Positions 11,265-23,387 are shown, numbered from the stretch's first letter. The stretch: 64,000 nt of DNA from Tausonia pullulans (GCA_951802195.1 OX637626.1:310001-374000), one strand, 5' to 3'. Program-made: numbers and translations. The notes: generated from the letters alone by a model not told the origin.

Positions 11265-14200
11265 CTAATCCGAGTCAAGGTCGACGTACAAGGGCTTGGC
11301 CTTAGACTTCGTTACCGCAGCACGCTTGCTCGTCGCGCGAGGGACGATAGGAGCGTCATCATCGCCTCCCATGAGACTGGTGGAGTTGGATTGGGGCGCG
11401 TCAGCCGTCGGCAGTCCGGTGCTGAGTACACGATCAAGATGGCAGAAACTCACGAGTCGTCGAAGTCAGCCTCCGACTCGGAGTCGTCGACCTTCTTCTT
11501 CTTGGGCAGGGCCGAGGCCTTGAAGACAGGTGCGGCCTTTGTGGGTTTGGCTATGGAAGACGAGAAGAGCATGAGATATCAGGACCCCTGCATCGACAGA
11601 GGGCGTCACGCCGGCGAAACACTTACCACGGGGAGCGTCCATCGAGTCATCCGTCTCAGATTCGATTTTCTTGGCCGCCCTCTTGGCCACTGGCTTTGAC
11701 GTAGGAGCAATTCTCGCCTTCACCTTAAGCGGAGCTGGTAGGAGATAGTATAAGATGGGGGTGTGGGTTAGCGAGGCCAGATGTCGCAGAGTAAGGAGCA
11801 ACCCACCCGCATCTATCATGTCCTCGGTATCGTCGTCTGAAAGGACAGCAGCTCTGACCGGCGCCTGCTTTGCCGGAAGGACTACAGCGAGCGAATCTCG
11901 GTCAAGATGATTCGGGGAGTGGCAGCAGCAGAGACAAGCGATCCTCACCTTCGTCGTCGTCGCTTTCGATGTAAGTCGGCTTCTTCGGGGCGGCCTTGGC
12001 CCTAGCAGCCACCTTCGGTTTCACGTCTTTGAATTCTGAGCTCCACAGGAGGTGGATCAGGTCAGCCACAGAGGGGGAACAAGAGTCTTCACTGCGATCA
12101 AGTCGATACGCACCGTCACCTGAGTCGGCGGCCATGCTCGCACTCGGCTTCGCGGCAGCGGCGACCTTGGCGACCTTCGCCGGCTTCTCCGGCGAAATTT
12201 CAAAGTCATCATCGGATATCGTGTCCTCCCTGGGTAAAGATTCAGTCAGGCGATAACCTCAGAGCAATGCACCCCGAGAAACTCACTTCTTAATGGTCTT
12301 GGGAGCGCTGACTTTGCGCTTCGTGGGCGTCGGCTTGCGGTCCGTTGACTCGCGGTCGCCCTCGCCGATGACGCCCAGAATCTTCGCGCTTGAGGAAGCT
12401 GCTTCCTTCTTCGGCATCGGGCGCTTCTTCTTGCTTGGCGCGTACTCCTCCTCGCTGTTGTCGTCGTCCGAGTCGGCAGTCTTGCCCTTCTTAGCCTTGG
12501 CGAGCGCCTTGGATGCCAGCGTCTTGCCCTTGATCTTCTTAGCCTGACCTCCACTACCCTGAGCGATGGCATCGGCCTCCAAAACGAGCTGAAGAAAGAG
12601 AAAAAGGCGTCAGCAAAAGGGCCCTCGAGTTTGAACATAGGATCTACGTGCCTGCCACTCAGCCGCAAGGTTGTCGAGGTCAGTGGTCCAAAGGTCGTTT
12701 GGGGTGAGCTTGAGGAGTTCATTGAGCTCGCTTTCCTTCTCACTCTGCTCGTGGAGAAGCTTTTGAACCTGTGAAGGGGAATCACAAACCGTCAGATATC
12801 ATTCCACCGAGACCAAAAATGGAGACTCGTGGCCGCATTGACAGACCTTCTCCTCCGTGAGACTCCAGATGGCCATGCCGAGAAGGTAATCGTAGTCGCT
12901 CGCGAGACCTTCCTCTTGTTCTTCGAGGGTAGCCTCCTCCTCATCGGCGGCCCGCGCGAGTTTGCTCTTGGGGAAGGGCCGGAACTTGAGCAAGCGGAGC
13001 TCGTCAACGATGACGGCCTTTTTCCGGTTGGAAACGATGAGCTCCTTGGTGATAATCATATGGACGAAGCGCGCCTGGTTCGAGAGCTTCTCGTACTGAT
13101 CTGTGAGCTGTTTCGTGAGGTCTTGCTGCTCGGGAGACAAGTGGGGAGGGAGGCAGTGAGGGAAGAAATGGTCAGGAATGGTCAGGAATGGAGGTGGCGG
13201 GACGAGTACCAAGATGACGAAGCCACGCATACCTTGCGCTTCATGTAGTACTCGAGGCGGATCGGGTAGAACTCGCGAACGATCTCTTCGGCCGAACTGT
13301 ACTTCTTGATCTTGCCCGCCGGGTCGAAGCAGACCATGTTGCTCGTCGAGAGCGTCGAGTGGATCTTAAAACGTTTCTCGAGGCCCTCGGCCTCAGCCAA
13401 CTTCATCTGTTCCGGACTCATCTCGACGACGAAGCGGACCGTCTGGTTCTCGTGGTGCTCGTCGTAGGCCTGAGGACGAGTATGAGAAGAGTAAAAGCGA
13501 GCCGTCAAGGGGTGCTCGCTGGGGGGAATCAGGAAGACGACGCACCTTGATGAGATGTGGGGTCTTGTCCTTTTCGGTGGGAGGGGTAATCCAGCTCTCG
13601 AGCATGGCTTTGTAGTCAATGGTCCACTTGCGAATCGGCAGCTCGCTGATCTCGACACTGATGTCACTGATCTTCTCAATTTTGCCCGAGACGATATACT
13701 TGTCATCGGCGATTTTGGTGATGGTGCCCTGAGAGAATAGAAGAGAGTGTCAGTCTCGTGTGCTGCCCATGATAGTCGTACTGGAGGCTCACTCCATAGC
13801 CCCTCCACCAGGGCATCATCGGCAGCAGGTCCTCCCCTCGCATCATGCGTCGGAGATTTTCAATGATGTCGAGAGGGTTGTAGTTGGGGATCTGGGTGCT
13901 CCAGCCTGCAACAACAAGAGGTGGCAATCAACTGGCTGCTCCTCATCGAGAGGCGAGAAATAAACTCGCCAGTTCCGATTCCATCCGCTCCGTTCACGAG
14001 GACCATGGGGATGACGGGCACATACCATGATGGCTCGATTTTGTCGTTGTCCTCGGTGAGGTAGTCGAGGAGTGGGTCGTCGTGCGGGTGAAAAATGGCA
14101 CGGTTGATGCGGGGGATGTCGGTGAAGATGTAACGAGCCGCGGCATGGTCCTTGCCTCCCTGCGAAGCCGTACGAGGAAGGGACGGATCAGCTAAAGGGA

Positions 14201-17200
14201 AAAGAGAACTCGAAAGCTCTCAAGCACGAGCGCGTACCTCAGCACGGGTGCCGTACTGTCCTGCAGGCGTGAGGAGGTTGATGTTGTTTGAACCAACAAA
14301 ATCCTGGGCGAGTCCGACGATTGTGCCAGTGAGCGAGACCTCTCCATGATGGTAGGCAGTCTTCTCAGAGACGAATCCGGCAAGTTGGGCGACCTGAGTA
14401 GGGGAGCGGCCAGGCGCGTCAGAGAGAGGACAACAGAAGGGGAGGATGGTTGAAAGACGAACTTTGATCTCCGATTTAAGCTTCTTGAGATAACATCCGA
14501 AAAGCACTTTCCTCTGTCCCGGCTTGAGGCCATCGACGACCGAGGGAATCGAGCGGACATTGTCGGCCATCGAGAAGAGGATCAGTTCTTTGTTGATGAA
14601 GTCCGCGTAGGGTATGGTCTTGATTGATTGGTCGAGGAACGTTCCAGGCTGGTAGGAAAGCGCGGGGTAGGAGCGAATCAGCACAACCTCGCCGAAAGAG
14701 CTCGGCCCAAGCGGGTGAAGCTCGATCGATCGGCCGGCCCACCTTAAACTCGCGGAGCCACTCCTTGCGGTCGTCAGCCTTTTTCTTGTTAAAGGCAAGG
14801 TCGATGAGCGCCTGGTCGCCAGGCCGTGTAACGTCGAACATGAGCATGTGCTTGCCCATGTCGGCAAAGTACTTCTTCGCCTGGGCGGGAGTGCTCGTCC
14901 CCAGACCCTGTTAAGTGAGGAACTATGTCAGCGCGAGGAAACGGCGGCATTGGTGAACGAATGAGAAAGAAAGGAGAAGAGACCTTGAAGTACTTGACAT
15001 GCCAACCCTTAGCGTCATTGTTCTCCTCGCGCCAGGCTTCGTACTCTGGGAGTGTGTAGAAGGCCTTCTCGATCTTACCCTTTGTGCACTGCAAGAGGAC
15101 GGGGGGAGAGGCAAAGGAGTCAGCACTTGGGGCGGGGATTCGAGGCGGCACTGGTCGCACCTTGACAATTGGGGTGATAAACTCTACTAGGAAGCCCGGG
15201 AGCTTGAGCAGCGACGGAAAGAAGAAGTCAAGGAAGTTGATGATGAGACCCTTGATGTGCGAGCCGTCCTGATCCTGAGGGTGCGACGAGTAACAAGGGG
15301 GCGACATCAGATGGTGGGACTGGAGACACTAATGTCGAGAGGCGAAGAGGGCAATGAACCTGATCCGTCATGATCATGATGGTACCGTAACGGAGTGAGC
15401 TCGTGTCTTCATAGACCTTTCCGTGCTTGAAGCCCATGATGGTCCGGATGTTTTGAATCTCGACGTTCTTCAAGAGCTGCTCTCCGCTCGCCTCGCGGAC
15501 ATTGAGGAGCTTGCCACGGAGCGGGAAGACACCGAACTTATCGCGGCCAACGACGGTAAGCCCTGCGACGGCAAGCGCCTTGGCCGAGTCTCCCTCTGTA
15601 AGGATGAGAGTGCAGTCCTTGCCCTTCTTGGTGCCGGCGTCGTTGGCGTCCTCGAGTTTGAGAATACCGGAGATACTGCACGACCCGAAGGCGAGGGTAG
15701 CGATCGTCAGAAGATATGGCACTATTCGACAGCGGGAGATAGAGACTGCGCAAACCGTGTCTTCTTGCCACCGTCAGCTTTCTTCATGAGGTCGTCCTGC
15801 TTGAATTTAGCCAGCGAGAGCGCCTGATCGACAATGCCGGAGTTTATCACTGCGAAGCGAGGCAATAATTGGCGAATCAGTAAATAATTCAAGGTCGCCG
15901 GCAGTGAGACCTCCTGAGCCGGCGGGACCGCACCCTTCTTCATAAAAGCGTCGCTGAGGGTGACCTTGGAGCCGAACTTGGACTTGACAGTGTTAAGTTT
16001 TTCCTTGGTTTGCGAGTTGAACGCCGGGTTCTCAATGAGAGCGCTGACAAAGATCCACATGTTGGCTTTGATGGAAGCGGCCTTGATGGGAGCGGCCTTG
16101 TTCTTTTTATTCAGAACATCGGCCCTGAAGAGCAACAACACGAAACGAGAGCGGGGTCAGATCGCCCAGGTGTGAGTTTAAGGTAAGAGAAGCGCTCTCA
16201 CAGCTTGTCAATGATGAGCGCAGCGACAGCCTCGACGTGAGTTCCTCCTTGAATGGTTGCTATCGAGTTGACGAACGAGACCTGGGCGAACTCGCCCTCC
16301 GGAGCGAGTGCGAACGCCACCTCCCACCGGGCGCTGACGGTCTCGAAGATGACCGGTGCCTTGGTGGCGGGTTCTCCGTCGCCGTTGAGCGCCTTCTCCT
16401 CCGCAGCGCTAGCAAGGTACATTTCCACGTACTGCACAGGAGACGGGAGCTTTCCTGAGTTGAAGAGGGAAGCGGAAGGAAAGATAGAGGGAAGGAGCGC
16501 GAACGAACCTTCTTAAAGCCGTCAATCTTGAGGCGCTGGCCATCGAGCCATACCTTTACGCCACGGACGGTTCCAGCCATGTCGTAGACGCGTTTCATCA
16601 GGAGCGACGCCGTGTCATCGTCTATCTTGGACATGCTGAAACGAGCTAGGTCGGGCTTGTAAGTTATTTTAGTGTACTCTTCGTTCTTCGGGTTGCTGGT
16701 GATCTAGAAGGGAGAGCAATCAGCTTCGGTAGAGACAAGGACGAGAATGACGCGATAGCACAACGAACTTTGGGCTTGGTCTTCTCGCTCATGTTCTTCG
16801 AAAAGGTCTGCTTGTACTTTTGCCCGGTGTTGCGATCTGCGGTCTCGATGGCTACATGTTGAGTTGGTGGAAGTTAGCTTTCTCTACTTGGAATCAGAAG
16901 CGAAAGAGTAAGGGATGATTACGGACTAAACTCGGTTGAGTAAATGTTGGTCAGCTTGGCACCGAATCCGTTCCTTCCTCCGGTTAGTTTCTTCTCGTCG
17001 TCATCGTAGTTGGAAGAGGTGAGACTGAGAGATGAGGGCACCTGTCAGCACTGTTGACTTCAGGGCAAGGTGTTGGACGGGTTGAACAGCGCACGCACAG
17101 GTTGCCAAAGATAAGTTCGGGGATCCAAATCTTCTCTTTCTCGTGCATCTCGATCGGGATTCCCTTTCCGTTGTTGTACACCGAGATTTCGTTCTTCTCG

Positions 17201-18425
17201 CGGTCGATGACGACCTTGAAAGTGTCCATCGACGGATCGTTGACCTGAGAAGGACTGAGATTAGCCTCCGATCAGGAGAAGAGATTGCTTCAGAGCGAGG
17301 CCGCTAGAACCGACTTTGTTGTCTGCAGCATTAACGAGGATCTCGTCGAAGATCTTGAAGAAACCTGGAACGTAGGTGATTTTCCTTTGTAGATGCGCAG
17401 GCGAAGATTAAGGGACGAGGAGCGCGAGAGGAGAGACCGCGCAACACACCAGACTCACTTGTGGATCATCCTCTTCGTATCGGAGTCAAAGACCCAAAGC
17501 TCCTGTGTGTCCGTCTGAACGCTGCCTATGTACGAGTCCGGCCGCTTCAGAATGTGGTCGATTTGCGAGAGCTGTGGCAGGCAGGAAGATGCGTCTGTTA
17601 GTAGACTTGTTTACCCCCCCCCCCCCTAATTATTTCTTGCAAGACCGCGAGTCACATCGTCATACACACCTTCTGGTACATCTGGCTGGCTGTCTTGCCC
17701 TTGCCCGCCTGCCCTCCGAGCTCCTCAAGGTCCTTGCCGAGCCCCTTTGCGCCCGGCGTCGGAGCAGCCTCGCTCTTGCCGTCAAAATTATCGACGTCAG
17801 ACCCGCTGTCCATTTGTGCATCTGAATCATCGTCGTTGCCGCCCTGAGTTCCGTTTGGGGATGGTTTGGCCTTGAGCGGAGCCTTCGTCGCGGCCGCCTT
17901 CTTCGAGGGGCCGGCACTGGGTGACTTGGTGACTTTGGACGTTGTGGCGGTCTTGGACTTTGCGGCGGCCTTTGGCTTTGCGACCGTCTTGGGCTTGGCG
18001 GCAGCCTGTAGAAGGGATGTGAAACGGTTGACGTTAATATAGGCACGGGTTTGAAAGCAGAGTTAAGCGTAGGCAAGCTGGGACAACAGACGAGACGCGC
18101 GCGTTGGGCAGGGAAGGAATCCATCCTCCTTCTTCCCACTCCTTTTGGACGGATGAGACACGCATGAGAACGCCGTGGGTTCTAAATCATATCAAAGGAT
18201 CTTCCCTACTAGGAGAGCCATCCCAAGACGCCCGCCGGAGCGTTCCTCGCGACGCAATCAACTAACCGCGGCGCTCAAGGGGTTCCAGCTCGCGTCTGTT
18301 CACAACAACAATGCCCGTTCGCGACTCTTCCTGCGCACCTTCTTCTTGGGCGGGGAATCCCCCCCGTACCCATCAGACTCGCTGTCGTCGTGGACGCTGT
18401 AATTCTCTTCTTCCGAGTAACTCAT
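11265..18425 (-). CDS. TOP2: DNA topoisomerase II
   Basis: Type IIA topoisomerase, which relaxes and decatenates nuclear DNA by ATP-driven double-strand passage. The N-terminus (MSYSEEENYSVHDD) is acidic then Lys/Pro/Ala-rich. The GHKL ATPase domain shows LSQIDHILKRPDSYIGSV, FDEILVNAADNK, ISVYNNGKGIPIE, NYDDDEKK and GGRNGFGAK. The TOPRIM domain has EGDSAKALAVAGL, PLRGKLLNVR and TDQDQDGSHIKGL. The breakage-reunion domain has the catalytic tyrosine in AARYIFTDI (codon 14130-14132) and GIGTGWSTQIPNYNP. The C-terminus (about 11.3-12.6 kb) is a Lys/Asp/Ser-rich disordered tail ending LYVDLDSD. The gene has many short introns; one holds a run of 13 C. A decayed paralogue lies upstream on the same strand. 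Confidence 0.95.
17614..17626 (+). repeat. Poly-C tract inside a TOP2 intron
   Basis: A run of 13 C (G on the coding strand) in an intron of TOP2, just outside the exon encoding the LSQIDHILKRPD segment. Such homopolymers are length-unstable and prone to sequencing error. It does not affect the reading frame. Confidence 0.9.
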
Positions 18426-19094
18426 CGTGGGCCAAGGCCGTGCGAGTGTGAGCCAGGGGCGGGGGAGGCGAAACGAGGTGGGTGGTGGGGGTGAATGCCT
18501 TGGAGGCGTGAATGCTAGGAGGTGTGCGACGAGAAAGAGATGAAAAGGGAGGGGTCGGTAGGTTGGATGACTTGTGGGTGGGTGGTTGTTAGTTTGTCGA
18601 AGGGGAGACGAAAGAAAGCACAGAGGGACAGGCGCGACGCGTCGAAAGGGAGGGGAACCGTGAGCCATTGCCGGCTCGCCCCGTCGCGAAGGCAGGCAAG
18701 ATCAGAGGGACTCTGAGCGATGAACCCTCTCCTCTCGCTTGCTTGATACCGAGGAAGAAGACACGAGATTTAGTGTGTAATTCTATATACCTCGAGACCT
18801 GTCTGTTCACGAGGAGCCAACGGCGCTCAGCACGCGCATCTCACTTTCGCTCAATGGGCGCGGGTCATCAATCAGGCTCGGCGGGAGGGTCGCAGGATCG
18901 TAAGGATAAGAAAATTGGGAAGAAGCAGAATCATCACGGTCGTCGTAAGAGAAAGGCGGCTCCTTCAATTCCTGGTCCGCTTGCGCTGATGCGATGCCTG
19001 CTGGCCAGTGCCACCCATTGACCTGAGAGGAAAGGGGTTGGCAAGGATCAGACTTTAGGGGAGATAGATCTAATAAAGAGGCAGGAGGTAAGAC
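18426..19094. promoter_or_regulatory. Upstream region of TOP2
   Basis: About 670 bp between the CSN7 stop and the TOP2 start, both on the minus strand. It should carry the TOP2 promoter and the CSN7 3' UTR. The part next to TOP2 on the coding strand is C/T-rich with runs of CCCAC and CTTTC, as is common upstream of basidiomycete genes. No supported gene is present. Confidence 0.4.
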
Positions 19095-20375
19095 TCACTT
19101 CTTGCCCTTGCCGCTCTTGGGCCCGAAGCCGCCCATCCCGGATCCCGGCTGTCCGCCCATGTCCCATTCACCCGAACCAACGATCTGGCCAGAGGGCAAT
19201 GTGCTCTCGCTCTGAGCCTTATCAGCAGCCTTGGAAAGGGCCTTGTCCTTCTCGATCTGGTACTTGAGCAGCTGCGACTGATAGTCCTGCGTCTGAAGGC
19301 CAACCGAGGTAATCTCCGACGAGAGATCCGAGACGAGATCGGTCTGTGTCTTGGACCTGGCAGAAAGTGAAGGAACAAAGGCGCTAGTCAATTGCAGGCA
19401 AAAGAATCACAAGAGAGGGGTTTATCGAGCGCACCAAACAGAAAGGGCAGAGACGATGGCTGACAGATCGGACGAGGAAACATCGCGACCGAGGCACTCA
19501 TCGACCATGAAGAGCTCCCGGCGCTGGTCCATCTTGCCGCGGACAAGAGAGTGGTACATGCCATCAATGAGCATATCCTCGAGCTCCCTGACGGACGAGA
19601 GGGAGAGCGAGCTGAGAAGGAGGGAGTAAGGCAGGTTCTAGAAAGGCACCAACGCGGGGGTCAGTCCAGGTCTGACCAGGCCGGCGCGTCGGTCGTCGCG
19701 TGGACGCTCGCGCGTCATCGCGATCTAGAGAGACACCGCTGACTAACGCACACGGTTGGACTTAGATAGAGACACGATGGTAAGATGTTTGAGCTTGGTC
19801 ACTTGTGCCGGGGAGAGAGGAGGATACGTCTCTGGCTGAGCTGAGTTGATGCAAGCAAGCCGAACGGGAACTCAGCTCTGGTTCGCTAGCTTGCCTGTTC
19901 CATTGAGACAGGTCGCTCACCTTCGTACTCGGACCAGGTGCCGTAGGCGAAGAGCTGGAGGAGTTCGAAATATGGCTGATGCTGCGGGTTCTTGGAGAGC
20001 TAGAGAACCGAGAGAGAGCCAATTAGACAACGGGGGCGGACAGTGGGAGGCGAAGGAACGCATTCGGAAGAAGCGATCTTGCACCTCTTGCACGCACGGG
20101 AGCTGCAATAGCTCCGAAAAAACGTAAATTCCGGGCTGCAGGAACCCGGCCAGGTCAGTACTTGGGTCCAGAGAGAGATGATGAGACTGCGAGCCTGCTC
20201 GGCACTCACAGCGGCCGTCGCTTGCTCAATGGCCTTGACTGTGCCAGCTCCCCTGCTACCCTTGGCGACAAGGACAAAGGGCTCGAGTTTCGTCTATAGA
20301 TGGGAAAAAGAGTTAGCGTTACCATATGAGCGAGGCCCTCGTCTACTCTGAGCTCACTTTTGACGAGGAGTCCAT
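19095..20375 (-). CDS. CSN7: COP9 signalosome subunit 7 (PCI domain)
   Basis: Subunit of the COP9 signalosome, which removes Nedd8 from cullins. The start is well supported: exon 1 is MDSSSK, spliced to TKLEPFVLVAKGSRGAGTVK, the usual CSN7 opening. Then come QPGIYVFSELLQLPCVQE, QPYFELLQLFAYGTWSEYE and a PCI/winged-helix part (LRHLTIVSLSK, REDMLIDGMYHSLVRGKMDQ-type sequence, CLGRDVSSSDLSAI). A coiled-coil segment follows (LSSEITSVGLQTQDYQSQLL), and the protein ends in a Gly-rich, Lys-capped tail (GFGPKSGKGKK). The order matches animal and fungal CSN7. Its presence implies a multi-subunit signalosome in this fungus, unlike the reduced complex of budding yeast. Confidence 0.88.
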
Positions 20376-20995
20376 GACGGCGTGGAGCGAAGAGGATCGG
20401 GGGTCGTGGTTGGAAAACGAGCGACCCCGCCTGTGGGACGGCTCAAGCCGACGCTCACCTCGAAAGGACGCCTTCCAGTCGCTCCTTGTCTCTCCTTATA
20501 ACTGTGCAGCGTGCTCTTGATTTCGCATCTTACTCGCTACTGAGTATGAAAAGCCAGAGAGAATTTTTCACAAAACTCGTTTGCGCTTCAAATATTCATG
20601 CGTGGTCCAACTTTCATTCACTGTGTCCAGATTTTCTACATGAAATTGGGGTAGATCTGCAAGGTAGCATCACGCGAAGGTTGTTCCAGCTTAGCACAAC
20701 TAGGAGCTATGACACGGGTCAAGCTGTCAGACTGAGCGTGAGTCCAAATTAAATCTGGCCAAGGTCGACGTACGATTGAAATCTTCATTTTTGAGTCGTC
20801 CCCACCGCCGTTCTCTAGACATCAGACTTCAAACTCCTAAGTTGAGTAGAAATTGAGGTTTGGCTTGACTTTGGATAGCTGCGAGAACACGCGCGCACAT
20901 ACACACAAATGACGGCAAGGACTACGCAAGCTCGATGACAAACCTCAGGTGGGAACTTTTCAGCAGCCAACTGACATTTAACACTGGATTTTGAA
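20376..20995. other. Gene-free stretch upstream of CSN7
   Basis: About 620 bp with lower GC than the surroundings and frequent stops in all frames. It lies where the C-terminal half of the neighbouring topoisomerase-like pseudogene would be expected, but I could not recognise any residue of the breakage-reunion domain. It should include the CSN7 promoter. Confidence 0.5.
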
Positions 20996-23230
20996 TCAAA
21001 CGAGAAAGCAGGGGATCTCAAGGAGCGCCGGAAAGAACGCCTCAAAGTCCACTGCGAAGGTATGCGTCATGTAGATGCCCTCGGCATTCTGCGAGCCATA
21101 AAGCATGATTAGTTTCGAAGTACAATCACTTTCGCGATTGCTCAGTGCTCTTTGACCCACGTCCTCAGGACAATGTGACTGTACTGCAGTGAGCCCACTC
21201 CATAGTTGAGAGCTGAAAGCTCTCACGTACTCGAGGCCGAAGACGCGGACCAGCTCTGGACATCGATCGGGCTTTTCCTTCAGGGTATCTTCGTCTGGGT
21301 CCGAGTCCTTGAAGCCAAATCTCGCCTCCGAGAGATTCAAGACGCCAATAGTGCTGCGCTGAGATGCTTTGATGATCTTGTCTGCGATAATCTGAGTAAA
21401 ATCCGCACCCGATCGAGATGGAGGGCGCGAGGCCTGATCGATGGGGACCGGCGCTCGTTCCGTCTATGAGCTTCATGGGCTGCGCGCAATTCTAAAACGT
21501 CTCCTGGTTATAGCCACGTGTAATGTGGTTCGCCTAAAGATCACACTTGTGGAATGCGATCTCACGTGGCTGGATGATCAGCGCGGACAGGCAGTCACTG
21601 GAGCCTAGATGAGCCATTGGGCGCTCCTCACGTCTTTTCATTAACCTGTCGCTGGCCTGAGAATGACCATCAAATGAGCGGGATCGTTGATAAGTCGCGT
21701 TTTCGCCTGAGAGCCAAATTCGGCATTCTCGACTCGGGCGTTGATGAAGAGCAAAAAAACGACTTGATCACCGCGTGGTCATAAATCCATCTCCGCGCCT
21801 TCTCATCCTTGATCGACTCGAGATCGCGAGGAGGGACAAGGCTAAACCCGGTGCAATTTTCATCTCAGCGGGGAACAACAGGAACTCACAACTTGTTGAC
21901 GTGGGGGCGGAAGACCTCTCCAACGTGCGCTCCACCTTCAGGCGTCGCAACAGTTGGCGAAGACGTGCACATGCCCTCGCCGTCCGGAGAGAGCGAAAAG
22001 GCGATATTGTACCGAGGCTCGAGGCACCCATAGACGACGCAGCCCGCCGGCTGGATGTGAATGGGTTCGTCGGTCTCCTTCTGAGCTTGTTAATACGAGT
22101 AATGAGACGGCCGCGAGCTGGACTTTGCCATGATCATTTCACGCTCGGGAAGGAGGTGTAGAACAACGTACCGATCCAATGATGGAGGTCAGCGTCAAGA
22201 GACAAGGAGAGAAAGCAAGATCAAACCACAGGTATTCCTTGGTCATTGACCCGATGGTCACTCAAAATACAACACGAAAAATCAAGACTGATCCAATGAA
22301 GTTCGTGACGTCGAGCCTCTCACCTTTGTACCAGAACTTGACTCATGGAGGGAGCCTGCGAGGTCATATCGTACACACTCCAAGAGTAAAGATGCCGCAT
22401 CGTCGTATATCTTTGACATGCAGAAACGAACCATATCGGGACAAAAGGTGCTCCTGGTATAGCTTCCGACGTTGAGGGTCTTGACAATCTGTATTGATCT
22501 TGGTCGTCAGTTGGCTGGGCTATCGTCGTACACGCGGGCTCTCGCACATCGTCGGATCCGTGTTTCCGCTCAATGTTGGCCGAAAATGACTGGGTGTATA
22601 CCAGGGCCGAGGCCTCGTTGCCAATTCTACGGCTTCCCATAAGGAGCTGTTAGTCAGGAAGCCAGGCCTGAAAGAGAGGTAGCTCAAACGACACATCGAT
22701 GAACGAAAACGCACTGAAGAGCCAAGAAGATGCTGGGGAGCTTAGCTTCCAGCCGAATGATCTCGACCCAAGCTTCGTCGCGGCATCATCGTAGTGGGAA
22801 GAAGCGAGCCTGGTAGGAGCAGTTAGCGTCAGAAAAATGACCGGAGAAAGATAAGCTCAATCTGCACCCACAAAGAGCCAAGGACCATTTAAAGGACTGG
22901 CGCACTCGACCCGGAGCGATGTACTGCATCGACAGGGATCCCTCACCCCTTGTTGAAAATCGAGATCTTACCTACCCGCCCGTCCATGGAGACGCAGCTG
23001 ATGTCCATCGTTCGCGGGTCGCGAACCTCCAAAGCGAAGTTGGGGGGAAGGGTACCACGCGGTCGCCCATGGCGGCCTGTCGGCCAGACAGGGGAGGTAG
23101 ACGCAACGTGGAGGTCGATGAGGAAGCGCCGCTCCTTCGCGCCTCGTCGTCCGCCAGTCCCTTCATCCTGTTGGCTGCAGTGCTGCACAGAATGTCGTAC
23201 ATGCTCATCAGGAAGCCTTGCGAGCACATG
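20996..23230 (-). pseudogene. Decayed, C-terminally truncated topoisomerase II paralogue
   Basis: Minus-strand blocks in the order of TOP2, each clearly related to the intact gene. They are GFLMSMYDIL...AANRM (TOP2 GFFKIFDEIL...AADNK), MDGRVGKISIFNKG then GIPV (NEISVYNNGKGIPI), SSHYDDAATKLGSRSFGWKL (SSNYDDDEKKLTGGRNGFGAKL), and FCMSKIYDDAASLLL (FSMSKIDDDTASLLM). Later blocks are RYNIAFSLSPDGEG...GGAHV (RWEVAFALAPEGEF...GGTHV), LLFINARVENAEFGSQAKTRL (IFVSALIENPAFNSQTKEKL) and EGIYMTH...FFPALLEIPCFLV. The frame is broken by stops, for example TGA at 22943-22945 between NKG and GIP, and TAA at 22889-22891. The EGDSA/PLRGK segment and everything after FLV are missing or unrecognisable. At least two introns (22810-22871, 21842-21889) sit at TOP2 positions and phases, so it arose by DNA duplication, not retrocopying. 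A divergent, partly functional gene is less likely. Confidence 0.72.
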
Positions 23231-23387
23231 AGGGGACTGTTGGTGCGAAGAGGAAGGCCCAGACACATCGACTTCCTCGCTCTCGCTTCTGCATGACACG
23301 GCCTGGCCCAGCTACGATGGCTCAAAGGCGTCAGTAAGCTTTGACGTTTTTCTCGTCCATGTCTAGCGCTGCGTCCTCCATTGGCCT
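23200..23387 (+). repeat. Dispersed repeat, copy 1
   Basis: A stretch of about 190 bp that reappears in inverted orientation at 38433-38623. By eye about 16 differences and two small indels separate the copies, mostly transitions. The shared part includes the complements of AGGCCAATGGAGGACGCAGC and GTAGCTGGGCCAG. It adjoins and slightly overlaps the 5' end of the topoisomerase-like pseudogene. Both copies keep a donor-like GTRAGC. The coding frame, if any, is ambiguous. Confidence 0.8.

Noticed and set aside
17614-17626. Poly-C run as a frameshift in TOP2
   Set aside because: It lies in an intron between well-defined exons, so it does not disturb the coding sequence.
20996-23300. BTB/MATH-type gene in this region
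   Set aside because: This was my first idea from scattered peptide fragments. Block-by-block comparison with TOP2 fits much better, including shared intron positions.
23200-23387. Repeat copies as pieces of the topoisomerase fossil
   Set aside because: The repeat only touches the first recognisable topoisomerase block, and copy 2 has no topoisomerase-like continuation, so I keep the two observations apart.
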